Source: Micromonospora sp. CB01531 (GTDB lineage Bacteria > Actinomycetota > Actinomycetes > Mycobacteriales > Micromonosporaceae). Taken from it: DNA of 64,000 nt. Shown here piece by piece: positions 26,181 through 34,915 of this stretch. Positions within the stretch are counted from its first letter, which is position 1; each line of letters opens with the position of its first letter. The notes under the pieces were generated by a model. The model searched no databases. It was not told where the DNA came from and saw only the letters and a program-made list of their open reading frames with translations. The stretch is taken from positions 96,377-160,376 of the forward strand of contig NZ_LWLS01000035.1 of the NCBI RefSeq assembly GCF_001905095.1, written 5' to 3'. The position numbers and the translations under genes are program-made.

Positions 26181-27332
26181 TCAGCGGGCACCGGTCCGGC
26201 TCAGGGTGCGCGACCGGATGCTCTCCAGCACCCCCCGGGTGACCTGGGAGGTGCCGCGGGCCTGCTCGCACACCTCGGCCACCCGGCGGGCGGTCTCGTC
26301 GGCCCGCGCCTCCCGCTCGTCCCACAGCTGGTCCACCTCCGCCAGCAGCGGGCCCTCCACCTCGCGTTCCACGCCGCGCAGCGCCGGCACCCCGAGCCGC
26401 TGGGCCAGGTCGAAGACCTTTCCGGCGTACGGCAGGGGCAGGAACGGCGTGCCGATCATGGCGGCGAAGATCAGGAAGTGCAGCCGCATGCCGACCGCGA
26501 GGTCCAGGTGGCGCATCATGCCCAGGATCTGCCTCGGCGAGTAGTCACCGTGCAGGATCCGGCCCCGCTCCGACGCGGTCATGTGCGACATCACCCCGTG
26601 CGAGTGCCGGATGTCGTCGCGTTCCATCGGTACGAAGAGCACGTACGCGTCGATCCGGTGCACCAGGAAGTCGGCGATCTGGGCGAGCAGCCGGTGGTAG
26701 CCGTCGACGTCGAGGCGTTCGGCGGCCCGGCCCGGCTCGCGAACGCTCAGCCCGACCAGCCGCTTGCCGCCGGGGACGCCCTCCTCGCGCAACCAGCTCT
26801 CCGGGAAGTCCTCCGGCTCCAGCAGGAACGCCGGGTCGGCGGTGACCGTGATCGGGTTGAGCAGCCCGGCCTCCTCCAGCACCATCCGGGACTCCTGGTC
26901 CCGCACGGTCACCTCGGCGGCCCCGGCCAGGGTCTCGCGCACCATCCCGGTGTCGATGCCGTCGCTGAGCGGACCGACCCCCACCGCGTAGGTGAGCAGC
27001 GGCAGGCCCCGCTCCTGGGCCACCCGGACCACCCGGAGGTAGCGGCGGGCCTCGCGGTTGTAGAGGATCCCGCCACCGCCGAGGATGAGCAGGTCGAGCT
27101 CGGCCAGCAGCATGGACGAGTCGGCCCGGCTGACCCCCTCCCAGGGCACCGCCTCCACGTCGGGATGGGCCAGCGCGGTGTGCGCCGGGTTCCGGGAGAA
27201 CACGATGATTCGGGCGTCCGGCTCAAGCTGCCGCAGGTCGGACAGGAGGCCGGTGAGAATCGCCTCGTCGCCGAGGTTGCGGCCGCCGTACGAGCCGAGC
27301 ACGCCGATGGTCAGTGCCGGGGCATCCGTCAT
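26181..27332 (-). CDS. Polysaccharide pyruvyl transferase family protein (CsaB-like)
   Basis: The 383-residue protein opens with IGVLGSYGGRNLGDEAILTGLL, the GxxNxGDE motif of pyruvyl transferases. LLILGGGGILYN near 90-100, VGVGPLSDGIDTGMVRETLAGAAEVTVRDQES and LDLAVGMRLHFLIFAAMIGTPFLPLPYAGKV (motif GxRLHxLIFAA with the catalytic-site His) follow as in CsaB. Family members add pyruvate ketals to cell-wall or capsular sugars. No other cell-wall gene is adjacent. A ribosome site GGGGAGGAG lies upstream of ATG 27332, and the frame upstream of this Met only overlaps the TetR gene, so it was excluded. Confidence 0.85.
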   Translation of the reverse strand: MTDAPALTIGVLGSYGGRNLGDEAILTGLLSDLRQLEPDARIIVFSRNPAHTALAHPDVEAVPWEGVSRADSSMLLAELDLLILGGGGILYNREARRYLRVVRVAQERGLPLLTYAVGVGPLSDGIDTGMVRETLAGAAEVTVRDQESRMVLEEAGLLNPITVTADPAFLLEPEDFPESWLREEGVPGGKRLVGLSVREPGRAAERLDVDGYHRLLAQIADFLVHRIDAYVLFVPMERDDIRHSHGVMSHMTASERGRILHGDYSPRQILGMMRHLDLAVGMRLHFLIFAAMIGTPFLPLPYAGKVFDLAQRLGVPALRGVEREVEGPLLAEVDQLWDEREARADETARRVAEVCEQARGTSQVTRGVLESIRSRTLSRTGAR

Positions 27333-27402
27333 CCGTCGCTCCTCCCCAGGGGCGTCCTGCCGGGGTTTCCCGCTGGGCCGGTGGACACACCTGGGACGGC
27401 GG

Positions 27403-27978
27403 TCAGCCGGCGGCGCCCACCAGACGGAAGACCAGGGCGGACACCACCTGGTCGACGTCGAAACCGGCGTCGATCGACGTCGTGAGCAGGTCGAGCAGGA
27501 GCCCGTCCACCGCGTAGTGCAGCAGGGCCACCTCGAAGGCCCCGCCGGGCAGGCCGGCCGCGACGTGGAAGGCCACGTCGTCGGCGTACCCCCGGCGGAG
27601 CACGTCGCCGAGCGCGTGCCGCAACTCCGGGCGGCGCGACGCCTCCAGCCGCAGCTCGAACAGGGCTCGGGTGAGGTCGGGCTCGCGGGTGGTGCGCTCG
27701 ACGATGTACCGCAGGTAGTCGGTCGCCAGGGCGAGGGACGGTTCGCGCCGGCCGAGGTCGGCCAGCACCGCCGGGTCGGGTGCCATCCGTTCGAAGATCC
27801 GCTCGGCGAGCCCGGCGAGCAGCGCGCCACGGGACGGGAAGTAGTTGGAGGCGGTGCCGGTCGGCACACCCGCCTCGGCATCGACCGCGCGGTGGGTCAG
27901 CCCGCGGGCGCCGGCCGCGGCGAGCACGCGCAGCCCGGCGTCGGCGAGGAGGACACGGCGTTCCGGATTCCTGGCCAC
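27403..27978 (-). CDS. TetR-family transcriptional regulator
   Basis: The 191-residue protein begins MARNPERRVLLADAGLRVLAAAG and contains the DNA-binding helix pair GLTHRAVDAEAGVPTGTASNYFPSRGALLAGLAERI at about 26-61. The rest is the helical ligand-binding and dimer domain (RREPSLALATDYLRYIVERTT). It is divergent from the DHFR-like gene, and a 10-bp-armed inverted repeat lies between them, so it very likely represses that gene and itself. A ligand cannot be named. Confidence 0.88.
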   Translation of the reverse strand: MARNPERRVLLADAGLRVLAAAGARGLTHRAVDAEAGVPTGTASNYFPSRGALLAGLAERIFERMAPDPAVLADLGRREPSLALATDYLRYIVERTTREPDLTRALFELRLEASRRPELRHALGDVLRRGYADDVAFHVAAGLPGGAFEVALLHYAVDGLLLDLLTTSIDAGFDVDQVVSALVFRLVGAAG

Positions 27979-27994
27979 GACGACACCCTAGCAA

Positions 27995-28048
27995 CAACCA
28001 CGACAGGTGTAGTAGATTCTGCGTCAACCACGACAGCCGTCGTGGTTG
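27995..28048. promoter_or_regulatory. TetR operator: inverted repeat plus half site
   Basis: CAACCACGAC at 28025-28034 and GTCGTGGTTG at 28039-28048 form a near-perfect palindrome with a four-base spacer. A second copy of the left arm lies at 27995-28004, 30 bp upstream and close to the regulator start. The palindrome lies just ahead of the DHFR-like start. Confidence 0.75.
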
Positions 28049-28068
28049 AGCCGGACATCGGAGCAGGT

Positions 28069-28653
28069 TTGCGCAAGCTCGTGTACTACATCGCCAGCAC
28101 CCTCGACGGCTTCATCGCCGGCCCCGACGGGTCGTTCGACTTCTTTCCGCTGATGCCGGAGCCGGACTTGCTGGCCCACCTGGCCGCCGAATGGCCCCAG
28201 ACCTTCCCCACGTTCACCCACGCCCAGCTCGGCATCGAGTCGCCGCCCACGGGCCGCTTCGACGCGCTGGTGATGGGGCGGGGCACCTACGACCCCGGGC
28301 TGAAGATGGGCGTCACCAGCCCGTACGCCCACCTGAAGCAGTACGTCTTCTCCCGCTCGCTGCCCCCGTCCGACGACCCGCAGGTGAAGATCGTCGACAG
28401 TGATCCGGTGACCTTCGCCCGCGAGCTGAAGCGGCAGCCCGGCCGGGACATCTGGCTCTGCGGCGGCGGGCAGCTCGCCGGCCAACTCCTCGGCGAGGTG
28501 GACGAGCTGGTGGTCAAGCAGAACCCGATCGTGGCGGGCAGCGGGATCCCGCTGGCCGACCGGGGCTTCGAGCCGCACCGGTTCACCCTGGTCGAGGCAC
28601 GCCCGTTCGACAGTGGTGTGGTCATCCTCCGCTACGCCGCGCCCGCGCGGTAA
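28069..28653 (+). CDS. Dihydrofolate reductase-like (RibD C-terminal) oxidoreductase
   Basis: The 194-residue protein starts at TTG 28069, giving MRKLVYYIASTLDGFIAGPDGS, the typical N-terminus of DHFR-like reductases, with GGAGCAGG before it. A GTG at 28081 is the alternative. ALVMGRGTYDPGL is the conserved region that contacts the nucleotide, and DIWLCGGGQLAGQLLGEVDELVVKQNPIVAGSGIPLAD the C-terminal fold. Such enzymes reduce a pterin-, flavin- or deazaflavin-like substrate with NADPH. Regulated by the adjacent TetR protein. Confidence 0.85.
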   Translation: MRKLVYYIASTLDGFIAGPDGSFDFFPLMPEPDLLAHLAAEWPQTFPTFTHAQLGIESPPTGRFDALVMGRGTYDPGLKMGVTSPYAHLKQYVFSRSLPPSDDPQVKIVDSDPVTFARELKRQPGRDIWLCGGGQLAGQLLGEVDELVVKQNPIVAGSGIPLADRGFEPHRFTLVEARPFDSGVVILRYAAPAR

Positions 28654-28693
28654 TCGGATTGCCCAGGCCGGTGCCGGGCGGCACGGTGGACCG

Positions 28694-29629
28694 GTGACAC
28701 GCGCGACGAACCGCCGGATCCACTGGGCGGACCTGCCCGACCGGGTCCGGGCCGCGGTGGAGGAGATCCTCGGTGACCGGGTGGTGGAGGCCCTCTCCCA
28801 GTCAGGCGGCTTCTCCCCCGGCACCGCCGACCGGGTGCGTACCGCCGGCGGCCGGCGCGCCTTCGTCAAGGCGGTCAGCCCGGCGCAGAACGACCGCAGT
28901 CCCGGGCTGCACCGGACGGAGGCGCTGATCGCCGCCGCACTGCCGCCGACCGCGCCCGCACCCCGGCTGCTCGGCAGCTACGACGACGGCGACTGGGTGG
29001 CGCTGGTCTTCACCGACGTGGCGGGGCGGCACCCGGTGACGCCCTGGGCAGCCGGCGAGCTGAACGCGGTGCTGTCCACCCTGGAGGCCATGGCCGCTGC
29101 GCTCACGCCGGCGTCGGTCGCGGTGGCACCCACCGCCGCCGCGCAACTCGCGCCGGACTTCGCTGGCTGGCGGCGGATCGCCGCGGACCCGCCGGCCGAC
29201 CTGGACCCGTGGGCCCGGGCCCGGCTGCCGGAACTGTGCGCCGCCGCCGACCGGGGGCTGGCGGCGCTGGCCGGCGAGACGCTGTGCCACCTCGACATCC
29301 GCGCCGACAACCTGCTGATCGGCCCCGACGGCAGGGTCAGCGTGGTGGACTGGCCGTGGGCCTGCCGGGGGCCGGCGTGGCTGGACAGGCTGATGATCCT
29401 GGTCAATGTGCAGGTCTACGGCGGGCACGACCCCGAGGCGTTGCTGCGCGACCTGCCACTCGCCGCCGGAGTGGATCCGGCCGACCTGACCGGCGTACTG
29501 GCCGGGTTCACCGGGTTCTTCCTCGACGGGGCCCGGCTGCCGCCGCCGCCCGGCATCCCCACGGTACGGGCGTTCCAGCGTGCCCAGGGCGACGCCCTGC
29601 TGCGCTGGCTCACCCGCCGGCTCCCCTGA
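28694..29629 (+). CDS. Aminoglycoside phosphotransferase-family kinase
   Basis: The 311-residue protein follows the APH/choline-kinase fold. K59 (FVKAVS) is the ATP lysine, HLDIRADN at 199-206 is the catalytic HxDxxxxN loop and VVDWPWA with Asp219 is the second metal ligand. PAPRLLGSYDDGDWVALVFTDVAGR precedes it as in other members. The substrate is a small alcohol or antibiotic and cannot be predicted. It starts at GTG 28694, about 40 bp after the DHFR-like gene, possibly the same operon. Confidence 0.82.
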   Translation: MTRATNRRIHWADLPDRVRAAVEEILGDRVVEALSQSGGFSPGTADRVRTAGGRRAFVKAVSPAQNDRSPGLHRTEALIAAALPPTAPAPRLLGSYDDGDWVALVFTDVAGRHPVTPWAAGELNAVLSTLEAMAAALTPASVAVAPTAAAQLAPDFAGWRRIAADPPADLDPWARARLPELCAAADRGLAALAGETLCHLDIRADNLLIGPDGRVSVVDWPWACRGPAWLDRLMILVNVQVYGGHDPEALLRDLPLAAGVDPADLTGVLAGFTGFFLDGARLPPPPGIPTVRAFQRAQGDALLRWLTRRLP

Positions 29630-29641
29630 CCGGTTGGGCGG

Positions 29642-30439
29642 TCAGGCGGGCGCGCGGACCTCGTGGGTGAGGAACGGCAGAGCGGCCTCGGGCAGCGCCG
29701 GTGACCCGACGATGTCGTAGTGGGTCAGGCCGGGCAGCACGGCCAGCCGGGACGCCGGGCGGTCGGTGCCGTCCCAGCCGGCGTCCCGGTGCCCGCCGCC
29801 GAGCAGCCCGAAGAACTCCGCCATGTGGCTGACCGGGACCGAGTCGGCGTCGGCGAAGACCAGGAGCACCGGCAGGGCGAGCGCGGCCACCTCGGCGGAC
29901 CAGTCGTAGTCGCGGCGCAGCAGGTCACCGGTCTTGGCCCAGAGCGTCGGCCAGTCCTGCGGGCGCGGCGCCAGACGCAGGTAGAGCTCGTGCGGAGGGG
30001 TGCCGCGCATCTGCTCGGCGACCCGCTCGTCCTGGGCCGCCATTGCCGCTAGCACCTCCGGGTACCAGCCGCGCCGCCGGCACGGCGTGGAGACCAGCAC
30101 CAGGCGGCGGACCAGGCCGGGGTGCTGGATCGCGGTACGCAGGGCCACCCCGCCGCCGAGCGAGTAGCCCATCAGGTCGGCCTGCGGCAGGTCGAGGTGC
30201 CGCAGCAGCGCGGCGATGTCGTCGGCCATCGACTCGTGCCGCAGCGGCCGGTCCACGTCGGCGGTGCGGCCGTGCCCCTGCAGGTCGACGGCGATCACCC
30301 GGCGGCGACCGGCGAGGGCGGGCAGGATCGGCTGGAACATCTCCACCGCGCCGTAGCCACCGTGCAGCAGCACCAGCGGCTGGCCGGTCCCGTGGACCTC
30401 GTACCAGAGCCGCACCCCGTTGACGTCCGCGTAGCTCAT
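29642..30439 (-). CDS. Alpha/beta-hydrolase
   Basis: The 265-residue protein has the oxyanion region VLLHGGYGAVEMF, a GYSLGGG nucleophile elbow with Ser93, LLVFADADSVPVSH for the acid, and LPGLTHYDIV with the catalytic His near 245. DLQGHGRTADVDRPLRHESMADDIAALL is the standard first-helix region. It resembles small-ester or lactone hydrolases; no substrate can be deduced. ATG 30439 has GGGGGAG upstream; the additional N-terminal frame to 30553 is Arg-rich and probably not coding. The gene converges with the APH gene. Confidence 0.85.
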   Translation of the reverse strand: MSYADVNGVRLWYEVHGTGQPLVLLHGGYGAVEMFQPILPALAGRRRVIAVDLQGHGRTADVDRPLRHESMADDIAALLRHLDLPQADLMGYSLGGGVALRTAIQHPGLVRRLVLVSTPCRRRGWYPEVLAAMAAQDERVAEQMRGTPPHELYLRLAPRPQDWPTLWAKTGDLLRRDYDWSAEVAALALPVLLVFADADSVPVSHMAEFFGLLGGGHRDAGWDGTDRPASRLAVLPGLTHYDIVGSPALPEAALPFLTHEVRAPA

Positions 30440-30568
30440 GACCGTGCTCCCCCGTCGTCCCTGTACCGGTACAACGAGCGTCGCGTCCCGGCGTCGGGAC
30501 GGGCGGCGTCCCCCGGCAAACCTGGGACGCCCGCCCGGCGGCGATGCACTCAACCCATGATCCGGATA

Positions 30569-30614
30569 CGCCGCGCCCCCGCCGCCTCGGGCCGGGGGCG
30601 ACGGGGGCGCGGCG
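30569..30614 (-). terminator. Strong GC hairpin after the purine permease gene
   Basis: Arms CGCCGCGCCCCCG (30569-30581) and CGGGGGCGCGGCG (30602-30614) are perfectly complementary over 13 bp. It lies 9 bp past the stop of the minus-strand permease gene, with a 20-nt loop that can fold further. Confidence 0.7.
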
Positions 30615-30622
30615 TGGACCGG

Positions 30623-32113
30623 TCAGCTGACGCCGGTGACGGCCTTGACCAGGTTGATGCCGAAATAGACCACGAACGCGGCGGAGACCGCCCACATCAG
30701 CGGGTGGATCTGGCGTGCCTTGCCCTGGGCCACCCGGATCGCCACCCAGCTCACGAAGCCGGCGCCGATGCCGTTGGTGATCGAGTAGGTGAACGGCATC
30801 AGGGTCATAGTGAGGAAGGCCGGGACCGCGACGCCCACGTCGGTGAAGTCGATCTCCTTGACCTGGCGGATCATCAGCGCACCGACGATCACCAGCGCCG
30901 GGCCGGCGGCCTCGCTCGGCACCAGCGACACCAGCGGGGTGAGCAGCAGCGCGCCGAGGAAGAGCACGCCGGTGACCACGCTGGTCAGACCGGTACGCCC
31001 ACCGTCCGCGATGCCCGAGGAGGACTCGACGTACGTGGTGGCCGAGGAGGCGCTACCCGCGCCACCGGCGACCGCGGCGACGCCGTCGACGAAGAGCACC
31101 TTGCCCAGTCGGGGCATGTCGGTGCCGTCCTTGGTGGTCAGGCCGGCCTGCTTGGCCAGGCCCACGGTCGTGCCCATCACGTCGAAGAAGTCGGCGAGCA
31201 CCAGGGTGAACACCAGCAGCAGCGCGGTCATCACGCCGACGTGGGCGAACGAGCTGAACGACACGTTGCCGACCAGGTGCAGGTCGGGTGCCTTGATCAG
31301 CGGATCGGGCAGGGTCGGCACGTTGAGCCGCCAGCCCGCCGGGTTGGGCTTGCCGTCGACGAACGCCGGGCCGGGCTTGGCGAGGGCGTTGACGATCACC
31401 GCGACGACGGTGGTCGCCACGATGCCGATCAGGACGCCGGCCTTCACCTTGCGGGCCACCAGGATGCCGGTGACCAGCAGGCCGACCAGGAAGACGACCG
31501 TGGTCCAGCCGCGCAGCGTGCCGTCGCCGCCGAGCTGCACCGGGACGGTGGTGCCGGCCGCGTCCGGCACCCGCCGGACCAGACCGCCGTCGACGAAGCC
31601 GATCATGGCGATGAACAGACCGATACCGGCGGCGATGGCCGCCTTCAGCGAGGCCGGGATGGCCCGGAAGACGGCCTTCCGGAAGCCGGTCAGCACCAGC
31701 ACGGTGATGATCAGACCCTCGATCACCACCAGGCCCATCGCCTCGGCCCAGGTCATCTGGGAGGCGACGGCGTACGCGACGAACGCGTTCAAGCCCAGGC
31801 CGGTCGCCACGGCGAACGGCACCCGGCCGACGACGCCCATCATGATCGTCATGACCGCCGCGACGAGGCAGGTGACCCCGGCGACCGGCGCGATGCCGAG
31901 CAGGTTGCCGTCCTTGTCCGGGGCGGTACCGATGATCAGCGGGTTGAGCACGACGATGTAGGCCATCGTCGCGAAGGTGGTGATCCCGGCGAGCACCTCG
32001 CGCTTGACAGTCGAGCCACGGCGGGTGATCTCGAAGAAGCGGTCGAGGCGGCCGCGCTCGGCGGGTTCCGCCGACTCGACCGGGGCAGCAGGATCCTGCG
32101 TAGTCACGCTCAT
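30623..32113 (-). CDS. NCS2 purine permease, AzgA-like
   Basis: The 496-residue protein has an N-terminal FFEITRRGSTVKREVLAGITTFATMAYIVVLNPLI, the entry region of the AzgA branch, followed by about 12 membrane segments. TGLGLNAFVAY is the family motif in segment 3, and GSASSATTYVESSSGIADGGRTGLTSVVTG the signature near residue 350. It imports adenine, guanine or hypoxanthine with a proton. The start at 32113 is preceded by a 313-bp non-coding region that shows no obvious purine riboswitch. Confidence 0.87.
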   Translation of the reverse strand: MSVTTQDPAAPVESAEPAERGRLDRFFEITRRGSTVKREVLAGITTFATMAYIVVLNPLIIGTAPDKDGNLLGIAPVAGVTCLVAAVMTIMMGVVGRVPFAVATGLGLNAFVAYAVASQMTWAEAMGLVVIEGLIITVLVLTGFRKAVFRAIPASLKAAIAAGIGLFIAMIGFVDGGLVRRVPDAAGTTVPVQLGGDGTLRGWTTVVFLVGLLVTGILVARKVKAGVLIGIVATTVVAVIVNALAKPGPAFVDGKPNPAGWRLNVPTLPDPLIKAPDLHLVGNVSFSSFAHVGVMTALLLVFTLVLADFFDVMGTTVGLAKQAGLTTKDGTDMPRLGKVLFVDGVAAVAGGAGSASSATTYVESSSGIADGGRTGLTSVVTGVLFLGALLLTPLVSLVPSEAAGPALVIVGALMIRQVKEIDFTDVGVAVPAFLTMTLMPFTYSITNGIGAGFVSWVAIRVAQGKARQIHPLMWAVSAAFVVYFGINLVKAVTGVS

Positions 32114-32426
32114 GGCGTGGCCTTACTCCGTTCCGGGTTGGCCCGCCGGACGCGCCGGTCGGGCGGTGGGGGTGCAGTCGTCCCGATTCGGTTGGCCCGG
32201 AGAACGTCGGGACGGCTGGGCTCCACGGATCCCCGTGAAGCACTACGAAGCCGCACCCGGTCGGGGAGCGACTTCGCACCTCCACCTTAACTTCCGGGTA
32301 ACGGCGGATGACCTGCCCCTACGCGTGACCCCGTCGAGAGGGTGGGCAAGGTCACTCCCGACCGGCGGCCGGCTGCTCCGCTCGCCGGTCTGCGGCCCGC
32401 CTGATCGCCACTGGCATGATCACGCC
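32114..32426. other. Non-coding region between AzgA-like gene and unknown gene
   Basis: The 313 bp contain the divergent promoters. I found no matching stem-loop for a purine riboswitch and no other supported RNA or gene. The segment around 32285-32310 (CTTAACTTCCGGGTAACGG) is the least GC-rich part. Confidence 0.4.
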
Positions 32427-32930
32427 GTGACCGACCGGGAGCCGACCGCCGCCGAGCGCCTCTTCGTCGATGAGCTGTGCCAGCGGGTCGACGGGTTCGA
32501 CCTCTGGTTCGGGCAGGATGCTGACGGGGCTCCCCGGGTCACGGTCACGTACCTTCCTGGCGACGGCGACCGGGCCGGGACCCACCTCGTGCTGACGTAC
32601 GACGGACGGCGACTCCGCGGCGGGTGGAGCGCCATCGCGCCGGCCTGGGAGGGTGAGGCCGCCCCGGACGACCTGCTCGACTCGGCTTCCCGTCACGGGC
32701 TGCGGCTCGATCACGTCGAGCCGGTCCCCGCCGCCGCGTCGGCGGTGGACTGGTTGGTCCGCGAGACCGGCCGCCGGGCACCCGCTCCTCCCGGGCCCGT
32801 CCGCGCCCACGTGACTGCCCTGATCTCCGTACTGGCCGGCATCGTGGCGCTGCTCGCGCTGCTCTTCCTGCTGTGCATGGGGCCGCTCGTGATCTACCGG
32901 TTACTGTTCCCGGACGGCCCGTTCGCCTGA
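32427..32930 (+). CDS. Hypothetical protein with C-terminal membrane helix
   Basis: The 167-residue protein, from GTG 32427, has a soluble N-terminus (TDREPTAAERLFVDELCQRVD, VTVTYLPGDGDRAGTHLVLTYDGR) and one or two hydrophobic segments near 130-160 (VTALISVLAGIVALLALLFLLCMGPLVIYRLLF). No family was recognised. It stands alone with the next gene 69 bp downstream. Confidence 0.6.
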   Translation: MTDREPTAAERLFVDELCQRVDGFDLWFGQDADGAPRVTVTYLPGDGDRAGTHLVLTYDGRRLRGGWSAIAPAWEGEAAPDDLLDSASRHGLRLDHVEPVPAAASAVDWLVRETGRRAPAPPGPVRAHVTALISVLAGIVALLALLFLLCMGPLVIYRLLFPDGPFA

Positions 32931-32999
32931 CGTGGTCCGCTCAGCTCCGGGCCGCCCGTCGCGTCACGTCCGGCGTCGGGTCATCGCCGCTATCGTGGC

Positions 33000-33641
33000 G
33001 TGGTGCCAACCCTGGAACCGGTGGTGAGTCGAGTGGGTGCGGACGTTGCGCCGTTCGACCTCTGGCCGGTCACCGCAGGTGACGCCGGGTGGCTGCGGCT
33101 GCACGGGGCGATGCGGGCCACAGAGCTCGGCACGGCGGTGTGGTCGCTCCTGTTCCACAGCGGCCCGATCGGCGACGCACTCGCAGTTCCGGACACCCCC
33201 ACCGAAGCGCTCCGCCTGCTGGCCGGGTTCGACACCCTCTACGCTCCGGGCGGACTGCTGCTCGTGGATTCGGCCGGCGTACTGGTGGAGCCCGGTTGCT
33301 GCTGCGATCTCTTCGAATGGCGCGACTGGCTGGGCACCCTGCGCGGACTGTCGGTCGACCTCGGGCACAGCCCGGCTCCCGAAGTGGAGTATCACGGCGA
33401 CGTGGTACGCGTGTGGGCCGAGGGCGGGGACGAGGCAACACCCCCGGCGGACCGCGCCTGTGTCGATGTCGACCGGGCGACCTTGCCCGACCTGCTGCGA
33501 TCGGCACAGCGCGACCTAGTCGGATTCCTCGACGTGACGCGCGCCTGGGCCAACGAGGTCGCGCCGCAGCAGGCTGATCAGGTCGTCGCGGCGCTCGACG
33601 CGGGCCTGGCGATCAGCGAACCGCTGCCGCTGCCGGCGTGA
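33000..33641 (+). CDS. Hypothetical protein, Cys-cluster protein
   Basis: The 213-residue protein contains DLWPVTAGDAGWLRLHGAMRATELG, PEALRLLAGFDTLYAPGGLLLVDSAG and VEPGCCCDLFEWRDWLGTLRG, where the three adjacent Cys are striking. It ends LDAGLAISEPLPLPA. I do not recognise the family. Start is uncertain: GTG 33000 begins the frame but GTGs at 33021, 33024 and 33033 are possible, and none has a clear ribosome site. It lies immediately upstream of the tRNA-Val gene but on the opposite strand. Confidence 0.55.
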   Translation: MVPTLEPVVSRVGADVAPFDLWPVTAGDAGWLRLHGAMRATELGTAVWSLLFHSGPIGDALAVPDTPTEALRLLAGFDTLYAPGGLLLVDSAGVLVEPGCCCDLFEWRDWLGTLRGLSVDLGHSPAPEVEYHGDVVRVWAEGGDEATPPADRACVDVDRATLPDLLRSAQRDLVGFLDVTRAWANEVAPQQADQVVAALDAGLAISEPLPLPA

Positions 33642-33665
33642 GGCAGCGTTGGCGCTGGTGGTACG

Positions 33666-33740
33666 TGGTGGGCGCGGCAGGTTTCGAACCTGCGACCCCT
33701 CGCTTGTAAGGCGAGTGCTCTCCCACTGAGCTACGCGCCC
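33666..33740 (-). tRNA. tRNA-Val (anticodon TAC)
   Basis: On the minus strand, the acceptor stem GGGCGCG pairs with CGCGCCC, then the D arm (GCTC...GAGC), anticodon arm CTCGC CTTACAA GCGAG with anticodon TAC, and the T arm GCAGG TTCGAAA CCTGC follow in order. The 3' end is encoded as ACCA. The anticodon reads GUA and, by wobble, other valine codons. Confidence 0.95.
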
Positions 33741-33820
33741 GGAACGCCCGTACGGCGGGCCGGAGTTCGGCAAGCTTACCTGCCGGCCTCCGACCCGGTC
33801 GACGGCGTACCTGGGTGGGA

Positions 33821-34288
33821 TCAGGCGGCGACGGCCTCGGCCAGGGCCTTGCGCCAGCCCTGCTGGTCACGGGCCTCCCCCGGCATGTTCATCTCGGCGA
33901 ACCGGACCACGCCGGCCTTGTCGATCACGAACGTGCCGCGGTTGGCGATGCCCGCGACGTCGTTGAAGACGCCGTACGCCTGAGCCACCGCGCCGTGCGG
34001 CCAGAAGTCGGCCAGCATCGGGAACTGGTAGCCCTCCCGGTCGGCCCAGATCTTGTGGCTGTAAACGGAGTCGACGCTGACGGTCAGCACCTGGACGTCG
34101 TCGTTGACGTACTCGTCGAGGTTGTCCCGCACCTCGCAGAGCTCACCCTGGCAGATGCCGGTGAAGGCGAGCGGGTAGAAGACCAGCAGCACTGTGCGCC
34201 TGCCACGGAAGTCGGAGAGCCGGACCTCCTGGTTGTTCTGGTCCTTGAGCACGAAGTCCGGCGCCTCGGCGCCAACCTCGATGGGCAT
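33821..34288 (-). CDS. AhpE-like peroxiredoxin
   Basis: The 155-residue protein is a typical AhpC/TSA fold: [24 protein letters not shown], then [22 protein letters not shown] with the peroxidatic Cys46 in the PLAFTGxC context and a second Cys at 51. [15 protein letters not shown] is the C-terminal part. The close C46/C51 pair is as in AhpE, a one-cysteine-type peroxidase of actinobacteria that reduces peroxides and peroxynitrite. It has AAGGAG upstream of its ATG. The following minus-strand gene is the DUF3052 protein, upstream of which the two may share control. Confidence 0.88.
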   Translation of the reverse strand: MPIEVGAEAPDFVLKDQNNQEVRLSDFRGRRTVLLVFYPLAFTGICQGELCEVRDNLDEYVNDDVQVLTVSVDSVYSHKIWADREGYQFPMLADFWPHGAVAQAYGVFNDVAGIANRGTFVIDKAGVVRFAEMNMPGEARDQQGWRKALAEAVAA

Positions 34289-34327
34289 GCGAGCTCCTTG
34301 GGTCGAGTCTGGAGATGGTCAGCCTGC

Positions 34328-34357
34328 CACACCCGGCGGCGCCGGCCGCCGGGTGTG
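34328..34357 (-). terminator. 13-bp hairpin after DUF3052 gene
   Basis: CACACCCGGCGGC and GCCGCCGGGTGTG pair perfectly around a GCCG loop, 9 bp past the DUF3052 stop. Confidence 0.75.
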
Positions 34358-34366
34358 TACGGTCGC

Positions 34367-34804
34367 CTACTTCTTGCCCTTGGACCCGCGTCGGAGCACG
34401 AGGCGGGCACCGCTCCAGTCCCGACCCGCGTTGATCGTGGAGGTCTGCTGGAGGCCGGCGGTCTGGGCGCTCTCGGCCACCTCGCTCGGCTCGACGTGAC
34501 CGTCCCGGCCGGCCTTGGGCGTCAGGAGCCAGACCACGCCGTTGTCGGCCAGCGGCCCGAGGGCGTCGACGAGGAGCTCGAAGAGGTCACCATCGCCGTC
34601 GCGGTACCAGACGAGAACCGAGTCGACCACCTCGTCGGTGTCCTCGTCGACCAGATCCCCACAGCGGTCGGTCAGGGCGTCTCGGAGATCCTGGTCGACG
34701 TCGTCGTCGTAGCCGATCTCCATGACGACCATCCCCGGCTCGATCCCGAACCGGTCCGCCAGGCTGCGTACCCCGTCGGCGGCCTGACCAGCGGTCGCGC
34801 TCAC
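34367..34804 (-). CDS. DUF3052-family protein
   Basis: The 145-residue protein has the typical actinobacterial DUF3052 pattern: [85 protein letters not shown] and [33 protein letters not shown]. The fold resembles PII-like or ferredoxin-like proteins, with no catalytic residues evident and function unknown. GTG 34804 was chosen for AGGAGG 9 bases upstream; the in-frame ATG 96 bp earlier adds an unlike segment. In Streptomyces the same gene sits near aceE, as here. Confidence 0.85.
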   Translation of the reverse strand: MSATAGQAADGVRSLADRFGIEPGMVVMEIGYDDDVDQDLRDALTDRCGDLVDEDTDEVVDSVLVWYRDGDGDLFELLVDALGPLADNGVVWLLTPKAGRDGHVEPSEVAESAQTAGLQQTSTINAGRDWSGARLVLRRGSKGKK

Positions 34805-34915
34805 TGTCGCGTGCCTCCTCATCTCATCCCTGCTCGCGGCGTCGTCCGACGCCGTTCCGCCCAGTCCACACAGTTGTGGCTCGCCGCGCAAGTGGCGCAC
34901 CGGGTGGAACGGAAT

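Noticed and set aside
30122..32290. Plus-strand long frame rich in Asp, His, Gln, Arg
   Set aside because: Antisense to the AzgA permease; composition is that of a complement of a membrane protein.
32114..32426. Purine riboswitch in front of the AzgA permease
   Set aside because: No three-way junction with paired loops was seen in the 313 bp.
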